Source of the DNA: Pseudomarimonas sp964350895
Lineage (GTDB): Bacteria > Pseudomonadota > Gammaproteobacteria > Xanthomonadales > Xanthomonadaceae
Direction of reading: 5' to 3'
Length of the DNA: 5,056 nucleotides
Assembly: GCA_964350895.1 (NCBI GenBank)
Contig: CAYGMG010000213.1
Location: forward strand, 1 to 5,056
In this document: piece by piece, positions 1 to 5,056 of the stretch
How the letters are laid out: every line of letters begins with the position of its first letter
How positions within the stretch are numbered: the first letter of the stretch is position 1
Position numbers and translations under genes: made by a program
Notes under the pieces: generated by a model
Databases searched by the model: none
The model's input: the letters and a program-made list of their open reading frames with translations, nothing else
What the model was told of the DNA's origin: nothing

Positions 1-24
1 CGGCGTTGCGGTCAGGACGGTGGC

Positions 25-2166
25 TCAGGACTCGAAGCCGTTGCTGAACAGCGTGTCCGGATTGGCTGGCTGGGCCTGCATCGGGTGCGAGCTGGACAGC
101 GAATAGCGCTGCGGCCCGCTGGGCACCGCGGTGCCCTTGACGCGAAGCGTCCAGTTTCCGGGCGCCGGATTGCTCACCATCACCTGCTCTGCGTTGTTCA
201 GGTTGTCGACCCCGCGGGTGGCAGCCGCCGAGGGATTGTTCGGATTGAGTACCCAAGGCAGGTGCAGGGTCGTGCCGTCCGGCGCCACCAGCTCAAGGTC
301 CAGGTTGTTGACCAGCTTGGTGGCCGCGTTCAAGGTCGGCGCCGGATCGTCCCAGGCAAGGGATACCTTCAGCTGCGGCTGGTTCGCGGCGATCTCGATG
401 AACAGCTGGTCGTTGGCGGCGTTGGCAGCCTGACGCTCCAGCACCCGTCCGCTGGCAACGGCGTTGTAGGCCGCCTCGGCATCGGCGATGCCATAGCCGG
501 AGGCGAAGTCCGGCCCGGGCGTGTAGTAGACGTGGTCGGCCTGCAGGTCCTGCGCGGTCTGGATCAGGATGGCGCGCACGGTGGCCGGTCGCGGCGACTG
601 GTTGTTGAACACGGCCCGATAGCGCTGGATGACCAGGGCCGAGATGCCCGAGATGTGCGGTGTCGCCATCGAGGTGCCGGACAGCTCGCCGTAGCCACCG
701 CCCGGCACGGTCGAGCGGATGGCCTCGCCCGGCGCCACGATGTCCGGCTTCAGGCGCCCGTCGCGGGTCGGCCCCCAGCTGCTGAAGTCGGCCATGCGGT
801 TGGTCGACACCTTCTGCGTGGCGCCGACCGAGATGATGTTCTTGGCCGAGCCCAGATCGGACAGGCTGGTGTAGTTGATGTAGTCCGGCGCGCCGGCGAA
901 ATTGCAGATGGGGTCGGTCTCCATCTGGTTGTCGCTGGTGCCCTGGCGGAAATTGCTCGCCGCGACGTTGACCAGAATGCCGCGCCCCCAGGCCTCGCCG
1001 GTCACGATCTTGTCCATGTTCTGTGCATCGACGCTGTAGACGTTGTGCGTGTCGCAGTTCTGCGAGGTGAAGTTGCCGCCCCAGGAGTTCTGCGACAGGT
1101 CGGCGTTGGCGGTCTGGATCGCCGCCTGATGGCTGGCAAAGTAGTCCTGGTTGTTGCTGTTGGTGTTGTTGTCGTAGGAGAAGATCTGCGCCGCGGTGGC
1201 GATGCCGCGGAACTGGTTCGCCGTTCCGGCCTGGGACTGGCTGTTGCTGCCGTCGCCGGCCATCGTGCCGGCCACATGGGTGCCATGCTGGTCAGCCGCC
1301 TGGCTGTGGTTGGGGTCAAGGGTGATGCGTCCGGCAAAGTCGGGGTGCGCCCCGTCCACGCCGCCATCAAACACCGCAAGCCGCGTGCCGCTGCCGTTGG
1401 CGCCCGGCACCGTCGTCTGCAGGGCGTTGACCCGGGTCGCATCCCTGGCCCCGTCGTTCTTGGCCAGAAGCGGCGGTGTCTGCTGATGCTGGGCGCGCGC
1501 GCCGTTGTCGACATCGCGCGGGTAGCGCGGCGCCGGCCCGTTGTCGATCCACTGGATGATGTCCTCGCCGGCCAGTCGCTGGATCGCCGCTGCGTTGGCG
1601 ACGCGAACCACAAGGTTGGCGTGGTCCTGGCCACTGACGTATTCGATCCGGTGTCGCTTGAACAGCGCCGACACCGCATCGAAGTCAACGCCCTTGAAGA
1701 ACGACAGCTGCAGGGTGACCGTCCCATTCTCGGCGCGGGCCCACTTGCCGACGCCCGACTGGCGCAGCGTGGGCGAGAGTCGATCGCTGGGTTCAAGCGC
1801 GCCGGCCCAGCGGACCAGGGACATCGGCGCCTTGCTGAGATCGACCGCCCGCTCGATGCGCGCGAACCAGGCCATATCCGGCACATAGTCGAGCAGGTGG
1901 ATGCCTGCCTTGGCCAGCGCCTCGCGCTGCGCCGCGTCAGGAATGGCATGCAGCTGGACCAGGAGGTGACTGCCGCGCCCGGCGAGGATGGCCTTCTCGG
2001 TGACGGCGCTGCCCTTGCCTGCCTCTTCGGCAGGGCTGATCTGACGCGATTGCAGCCTGATCGTCTGCCCGTCGTCTGCGGCTTCAAGCGCTGAAACGGG
2101 CAGCAGCAACACGGCCGAAAGCGCTGCGATCAATGATGTCTTGCGGAAACTTCCTGTGCGGTTCAT
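25..2166 (-). CDS. Secreted S8 family (subtilisin-like, KP-43-type) serine protease
   Basis: This is a complete 713-residue exported endopeptidase that would cleave proteins outside the cytoplasm. Residues 1-29 look like a Sec signal peptide: Arg/Lys-bearing N-region, hydrophobic core SLIAALSAVLLLPV, and small residues suited to cleavage at about 26-30. Residues 66-208 form a long propeptide that reads as two successive inhibitor-like halves. The catalytic domain runs from about 240 to 570. Asp267 lies in VFDGGVDGAHPDF, His294 in QHGTHVAG, the oxyanion Asn405 in VAASNF and the nucleophile Ser499 in SGTSMATPH. Residues 585-692 match the C-terminal beta-sandwich of KP-43-type subtilases (SLAWDDP, LVNNLDLELVAPDG, NNAEQV, GPQRYSL). 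The only two cysteines, Cys371 and Cys421, bracket the oxyanion Asn and may form a disulfide. A short linker leads to the tail DTLFSNGFES. The start is supported by a well-spaced Shine-Dalgarno and by the signal peptide beginning at residue 1. The gene follows the regulator on the same strand after 471 bp. The class is very secure; the substrate is unknown. Confidence 0.96.
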   Translation of the reverse strand: MNRTGSFRKTSLIAALSAVLLLPVSALEAADDGQTIRLQSRQISPAEEAGKGSAVTEKAILAGRGSHLLVQLHAIPDAAQREALAKAGIHLLDYVPDMAWFARIERAVDLSKAPMSLVRWAGALEPSDRLSPTLRQSGVGKWARAENGTVTLQLSFFKGVDFDAVSALFKRHRIEYVSGQDHANLVVRVANAAAIQRLAGEDIIQWIDNGPAPRYPRDVDNGARAQHQQTPPLLAKNDGARDATRVNALQTTVPGANGSGTRLAVFDGGVDGAHPDFAGRITLDPNHSQAADQHGTHVAGTMAGDGSNSQSQAGTANQFRGIATAAQIFSYDNNTNSNNQDYFASHQAAIQTANADLSQNSWGGNFTSQNCDTHNVYSVDAQNMDKIVTGEAWGRGILVNVAASNFRQGTSDNQMETDPICNFAGAPDYINYTSLSDLGSAKNIISVGATQKVSTNRMADFSSWGPTRDGRLKPDIVAPGEAIRSTVPGGGYGELSGTSMATPHISGISALVIQRYRAVFNNQSPRPATVRAILIQTAQDLQADHVYYTPGPDFASGYGIADAEAAYNAVASGRVLERQAANAANDQLFIEIAANQPQLKVSLAWDDPAPTLNAATKLVNNLDLELVAPDGTTLHLPWVLNPNNPSAAATRGVDNLNNAEQVMVSNPAPGNWTLRVKGTAVPSGPQRYSLSSSHPMQAQPANPDTLFSNGFES

Positions 2167-2170
2167 AGCG

Positions 2171-2178
2171 TCCTCTCT
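2171..2178 (-). promoter_or_regulatory. Shine-Dalgarno site of the protease gene
   Basis: On the coding strand the sequence AGAGAGGA lies four bases before the ATG at 2166, with the GAGG core five to six bases away. This is a good match to the anti-Shine-Dalgarno. It fixes the protease start at the Met that opens the signal peptide. The regulator gene upstream has no comparable site. Confidence 0.8.
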
Positions 2179-2182
2179 GGCT

Positions 2183-2245
2183 GCCGGGAAATCTGCGTAT
2201 CGGTGAATCTACATGTGATGCGATCGGCTTGTCGGGAAGTCTGCG
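2183..2245 (-). repeat. Pair of 15-nt direct repeats in the protease leader
   Basis: On the coding strand CGCAGACTTCCCGAC (2231-2245) is followed by CGCAGATTTCCCGGC (2183-2197). The two are identical at 13 of 15 positions, start to start 48 bases apart. Beyond the core, looser similarity continues for about eight more bases on the TCAC side. The upstream copy overlaps the candidate -35 box and the downstream copy lies beyond the candidate -10. That arrangement would suit a regulator that binds a directly repeated site. The function is inferred. Confidence 0.45.
2206..2235 (-). promoter_or_regulatory. Weak candidate sigma70-type promoter for the protease gene
   Basis: On the coding strand, CCGACA (2230-2235) could serve as a -35 and TAGATT (2206-2211) as a -10, separated by 18 bases. 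Each box matches its consensus at four of six positions. It lies about 40-70 bases before the start codon, in one of the less GC-rich parts of the leader. Both boxes touch the 15-nt direct repeats described separately, which would fit regulated rather than constitutive transcription. Matches this poor occur by chance, so the call is tentative. Confidence 0.25.
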
Positions 2246-2277
2246 GCTGGTGAGCGGGCGACCACTCCCGGGGTCGA

Positions 2278-2301
2278 CATCGCCAGGCCGGCTGGCCGAT
2301 G
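2278..2301. repeat. Bulged inverted repeat (hairpin) upstream of the protease gene
   Basis: On the plus strand CATCGCCAG (2278-2286) can pair with CTGG-C-CGATG (2292-2301), giving nine base pairs, a single bulged C at 2296 and a five-base loop GCCGG. There is no T-run on either side in either direction, so it does not look like an intrinsic terminator. It could be an operator, or an RNA hairpin if transcription of the protease starts further upstream than the candidate promoter. Confidence 0.4.
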
Positions 2302-2557
2302 CACGGCCATGGCCTCAGCGCTGCGCGGCGTGTGACCCAATCGCTCCGGGCAGGCGCCCCGTAGCGCGGATTCCGGACGTGCAGCGTCGCTCGCGGCCGA
2401 CGCGGCCACGTTGGGCAATCACCAGGACCCCATCGATTTCCCCTGTACTGGCCCCGCCGAAGCGGAACCCGGCACTTAACTTTCCGTTTGGCCAATACTC
2501 GTCGCAAGGCGCTGCACGTATGGGAATAGACCTTGCGCCCGCCCCGCCCGCCGATCA

Positions 2558-2608
2558 AGCGCGGCAGCGTCAGTTCTGCGTCAGATCTGCGTCAGACTTG
2601 ACCGCGCT
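2558..2608. repeat. Phased 11-nt repeat enclosed by a 7-bp inverted repeat
   Basis: TCTGCGTCAGA occurs twice in perfect tandem (2575-2585 and 2586-2596). Its core GCGTCAG occurs a third time at 2567-2573, so the core begins at 2567, 2578 and 2589, exactly 11 bases apart. Each full unit is itself an interrupted palindrome, TCTG-N3-CAGA. The block is flanked by AGCGCGG (2558-2564) and its reverse complement CCGCGCT (2602-2608). It begins 29 bases beyond the regulator stop codon. One-helical-turn spacing of identical sites is typical of protein-binding arrays. An RNA structure at the 3' end of the regulator message is the alternative. No T-run is present to make it a terminator. Confidence 0.5.
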
Positions 2609-2637
2609 CGTTCGCACCCCGCACCCGACCAATGCAA

Positions 2638-4749
2638 TCAGGCGTGTCGGCGGGACCTTTGCGACAGCGAAGGCTCCGGCACCGGCATCAGATCCGGCCA
2701 GCCGTACTTGTCCCACGCGGCACGCAGGCCGATGCGCTGAGCAAAGTCGAGGAACTGTGGATGCAGGCGGATCTGGCGGATCGGCTCGATGTCCGCCCAC
2801 ATCGACATCATGCAGTACATGTTGGCCGGCGTGATCTGCTGGCCCAGGGTCTTGAAGACCATCTCGGCGTAGCCCATCCAGATCGCCGGCAGCACAACGC
2901 TGGTATCACCTGGATCCGGCAGCGTGGCGTGCAGATGGTCGAGCACGGCGCAGTAGATGGCACGGTCGGATGCCTGTTGGCTGCACACGCCGCGCGCCGC
3001 CACCGTCCAGTACTGCTCCAACGCGTCGCCGGCAAGCGGCTCGGTCCCGGCTGGAGGAAAGATCACCGTGTTCATGAGATGCCGGGTATCCCTATACAGC
3101 GAGATGGCGCGCTCGGGGTCGCCCAAAGCGGCCGTCGCCACGGCAAGCCACATCGAGGGCATGCCCAGATCGACCATGCGCCGCCCCGCATCCACTGCGC
3201 CGGAGAGGTCGCCGCTGTTGAGCCGTGCCACCGCCAGCATGGCGAAACTGCGTCCGTGTACGGGGTCCTGTTCGATAGCCGCCTCGATGTAGGGCAGTGC
3301 CTCACGGGTGCGGCCGATGTACAGCAGGAAGGCGCCCAGGCGCAGCACCACATCCGGATTCTGCGGCTCTAGCCGGTAGGCCTCGAACGCCAGATCCAGC
3401 GCGCCTGTCGGATCGTTGAGGGTCCATCGGTGAATGCCCAGCATGGCGCGCGCGTGGCCCTGCAGCGGATCCAGCGCGATGGCCTTTTCGGCGCATTCGG
3501 CCATGCGTCGCGCTTTCTCCAGCCGGTCAAGGCAGGGCGTGAATACCGCCGTGTAGGTGAGCGCCTCGGCGAGCGCGGTCCAGCCGGCGGCAAAGCGGGG
3601 ATCAATCCTGAGCGATGCCTCGAGCAGCTCCACGGCCTTGCCCAGCACGCCCTCGCCGATGGCCCGCACGGTCAGTGCGCGCCCTTGCAGGTACAGATCG
3701 TAGGCAGCCCCCTCAGGCGCTGCCCGACGCGCCTGCGTTGAGGCATGATCAAGGCCCAGCGCACTGCACACCTCGCGCGCTACGGCGCGCGCGATGTCCT
3801 CCTGCAAGGCGAACACGTCGTCGACGCGGCCTCGATAGCAGTGCGACCAGGTCTCGAATCCGTTGCTGCAGTCGACCAGGCTCACGTGCACCCGGACCTC
3901 ATCGCCCTGCCGTTGCACCGACCCCTGAACGAGGTGGGCAACGCGCAACGCGCGGGCCATCTCCGGGAGCGGCAGCTGTAGCGGCGCCAGATTGAGCGAG
4001 GAATTGCGCCCGCAGACCAGCAGACTAGGCATCTTGCCAAGCCGGGTGATGAGTTCATCGAACAGGCCCTGGGCAACGTGCGCCTGCGTGCCGTCGGCCT
4101 CGACGAAGCGAAACGGCATGACGCCAACCCGCGCCTGTGGCTGCTGGACCGAAACCTGGGCGGCAGCCTCGCGTGGCCGCCATGCCTCGAGCAGCTCGGC
4201 GTAGCTGCGCTCATCGCCGCGTTCAAGAAGCTGCTCCAGCAACCGCTCGACACCTCGCTGCAAGCGCTGCTCCGCCAATTCCCGCCGGCCTTCGATCCAC
4301 TGCGCGGAGGCCTCCCCAAGGTCGATTCCCTCCAGCAGGGCCTGGCTCCCGATCGTGCGCAGCAGTTCGGCTGCCTGCGCGTGCTCGCCTTCACCCAGCG
4401 CGGTCTCGAGTTCACCCAGGTCGGTACACACCGCCGAAACACGGATCGCGACGCTCTCCCGGCTGACCTCGAAAGCGTCCGAATGGATCGGCGTCAGCAG
4501 CTTGTTTAGGTCAAGCAGGGTCTGACGCAGGCTGGCGCGAGCCTGGGCCCGGTAGCGGCCCCGCCACAACAGCGCACTCAGCTGTTCGCGCTCGAAAGCC
4601 TCACCCGGACCAAGGCATAGCAGGGCCAGAAGATCACGGCGCCGCTTGCCCGAGATCAGGACCTCGTCCCCATCCGCGGTGGCGATCCGGAATCCGCCGA
4701 ACAGCGAAACACGCATTGATGCAGCCGAGCTGCGGTCGGTCTGTGCCAT
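2638..4749 (-). CDS. Winged-helix/BTAD transcriptional regulator with TolB-like domain and TPR repeats
   Basis: This is a 703-residue, apparently soluble DNA-binding regulator. Residues 12-88 form an OmpR/SARP-type winged helix (RVSLFGGFRI, then GKRRRDLLALLCL and ARASLRQTLLDLNKLL). Residues 108-191 are helical and fit a BTAD-like domain. Residues 206-330 match the TolB-N/FlgO-like domain of this class (VGVMPF, GLFDELITRL, GRNSS, VQGSV, RVHVSLVD, DVFALQEDIARAV). About five TPR units follow at 368-545, for example EASLRIDPRFAAGWTALAEAL and YIEAAIEQDPVHGRSFAMLAVA. The C-terminus carries the RLHPQFLDFAQRIGL block common after such TPRs. There is no receiver, ATPase, cyclase or membrane segment, so it should respond to a ligand or protein partner through the TolB-like/TPR part. 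The open frame extends to an ATG at 4950, but those 67 residues are Arg/Pro/Trp-rich and unlike the family, so I start at the Met at 4749. A Met at 4716, giving MRVSLFGG, is the main alternative. Neither has a Shine-Dalgarno. The target is unknown; the downstream protease is the obvious candidate. Confidence 0.88.
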   Translation of the reverse strand: MAQTDRSSAASMRVSLFGGFRIATADGDEVLISGKRRRDLLALLCLGPGEAFEREQLSALLWRGRYRAQARASLRQTLLDLNKLLTPIHSDAFEVSRESVAIRVSAVCTDLGELETALGEGEHAQAAELLRTIGSQALLEGIDLGEASAQWIEGRRELAEQRLQRGVERLLEQLLERGDERSYAELLEAWRPREAAAQVSVQQPQARVGVMPFRFVEADGTQAHVAQGLFDELITRLGKMPSLLVCGRNSSLNLAPLQLPLPEMARALRVAHLVQGSVQRQGDEVRVHVSLVDCSNGFETWSHCYRGRVDDVFALQEDIARAVAREVCSALGLDHASTQARRAAPEGAAYDLYLQGRALTVRAIGEGVLGKAVELLEASLRIDPRFAAGWTALAEALTYTAVFTPCLDRLEKARRMAECAEKAIALDPLQGHARAMLGIHRWTLNDPTGALDLAFEAYRLEPQNPDVVLRLGAFLLYIGRTREALPYIEAAIEQDPVHGRSFAMLAVARLNSGDLSGAVDAGRRMVDLGMPSMWLAVATAALGDPERAISLYRDTRHLMNTVIFPPAGTEPLAGDALEQYWTVAARGVCSQQASDRAIYCAVLDHLHATLPDPGDTSVVLPAIWMGYAEMVFKTLGQQITPANMYCMMSMWADIEPIRQIRLHPQFLDFAQRIGLRAAWDKYGWPDLMPVPEPSLSQRSRRHA

Positions 4750-5056
4750 GGCCGCAGGATACCGCGGCGCGTGCGGATTCAGCCACGCGCGTGGCACAGC
4801 TTGCCCACGCTGCGGCAGGCGCTGCGCGATGCCGCCGAATGACTGGCTGCGCGGTGGCCAGCGGACCAGGCAAGGAAGCAACGAGTGACCGGTGATTACG
4901 CTGATGTGCAAACAGCGCGAGCGACACGCGGGTCGATTCCAGCGTGACATCGATGGCCCTGACCGCCCCAGGCCTCATCCCATCCTGGGTGCCACCGGCG
5001 CCCTAGTGTCCTGTTCCGGAAGTACATCGCAGAATTCGCTCGGTCTGCGCCGTCGA
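4750..5056. other. Upstream region of the regulator, no gene seen
   Basis: These 307 bases contain no frame that looks coding on either strand. I looked for a sigma70-type promoter reading toward the regulator and found none that convinces. TTGCAC at 4906-4911 on the minus strand has no acceptable -10 at the right distance. The stretch holds the 14-bp palindrome at 4782-4795, an 8-bp palindrome CATCGATG at 4948-4955, and near the right edge TTCCGGAA (5014-5021) and GAATTC (5032-5037). Confidence 0.55.
4782..4795. promoter_or_regulatory. Perfect 14-bp palindrome ahead of the regulator gene
   Basis: GCCACGCGCGTGGC is exactly self-complementary and lies 32 bases before the chosen regulator start at 4749. 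Its position would suit an operator, perhaps for autoregulation. It falls inside the longer open frame that begins at 4950, which is a further reason to treat that stretch as non-coding. Perfect 14-mers are not very rare in GC-rich DNA, so function is only suggested. Confidence 0.35.

Larger units (their letters stand above)
2167..2637. other. 471-bp intergenic region between regulator and protease
   Basis: I find no credible gene here. The open frames that cross it are Arg/Pro-rich, have no Shine-Dalgarno and resemble no family I know. What it does hold is a set of small repeats, annotated separately: the phased 11-nt array near the regulator end, the bulged hairpin at 2278-2301, and the direct repeats and weak promoter near the protease end. 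There is also an 8-bp palindrome TTGGCCAA at 2488-2495 inside the most AT-rich stretch (2471-2500), and an imperfect 9-nt tandem repeat CGCGGCCGA/CGCGGCCAC at 2392-2409. No intrinsic terminator is visible after the regulator, so read-through into the protease is possible. Confidence 0.7.

Noticed and set aside
85..2094. A 669-codon open frame on the plus strand, antisense to the protease gene
   Set aside because: Its translation is Arg/Val/Gly-rich with no recognisable domain, and it has no Shine-Dalgarno. The opposite frame encodes an unmistakable subtilase with all catalytic residues. Long antisense frames are common opposite GC-rich genes.
2163..2558. A 131-codon minus-strand open frame covering the intergenic region
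   Set aside because: It is Arg/Pro/Trp-rich and would overlap the protease start codon and Shine-Dalgarno. It matches no known family and has no ribosome-binding site of its own.
2567..2596. The phased 11-nt repeats as a CRISPR-like array
   Set aside because: The units are contiguous with no spacers, far shorter than CRISPR repeats, and no cas genes are present.
2558..2608. Reading the inverted repeat after the regulator as an intrinsic terminator
   Set aside because: The arms are 37 bases apart and no T-run follows on the minus strand.
2632..3372. A 246-codon plus-strand open frame opposite the regulator's C-terminal half
   Set aside because: His/Arg/Gln-rich composition and lack of any family resemblance mark it as a shadow of the TPR-coding sequence.
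4750..4950. The 67-residue N-terminal extension of the regulator from the ATG at 4950
   Set aside because: Its composition is unlike the rest of the protein, it precedes a domain that normally begins within about 10-15 residues of the N-terminus, and it contains the 14-bp palindrome. It is not signal-peptide-like and has no Shine-Dalgarno.

Overview
This 5,056-base window is GC-rich, roughly two-thirds G+C by eye. It holds two complete protein-coding genes, both on the minus strand and read in the order regulator then protease. The exported subtilase ends in a short DTLFSNGFES tail. Together with the high GC this recalls secreted proteins of the Xanthomonadales/Lysobacterales (gammaproteobacteria). 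That placement rests on memory of the motif style and is an inference, not a result.

Layout from right to left, in the direction of transcription. Positions 5056-4750 hold no convincing gene. They contain a perfect 14-bp palindrome just ahead of the first gene, and the extreme right edge has a small cluster of palindromic sites. Positions 4749-2638 encode a cytoplasmic multidomain regulator of about 703 residues: a winged-helix DNA-binding domain, a bacterial transcriptional activator (BTAD)-type helical domain, a TolB-N/FlgO-like alpha/beta domain and a TPR solenoid. Positions 2637-2167 form a 471-bp intergenic region rich in small repeats: a phased 11-nt repeat inside an inverted repeat, a bulged hairpin, a 15-nt direct repeat flanking a weak candidate promoter, and a good Shine-Dalgarno site. 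Positions 2166-25 encode a 713-residue secreted S8 (subtilisin-like) serine protease of the KP-43 type. It has a signal peptide, a long apparently duplicated propeptide, an intact catalytic triad and a C-terminal beta-sandwich domain.

A simple working model is that the TPR regulator controls the protease gene 471 bp downstream through sites in the intergenic region. Nothing in the sequence proves this. The families are known; the least explained material is the repeat architecture of the intergenic region and the unusual propeptide and tail of the protease. I see no CRISPR array, RNA gene, complete insertion sequence or defence or toxin system.
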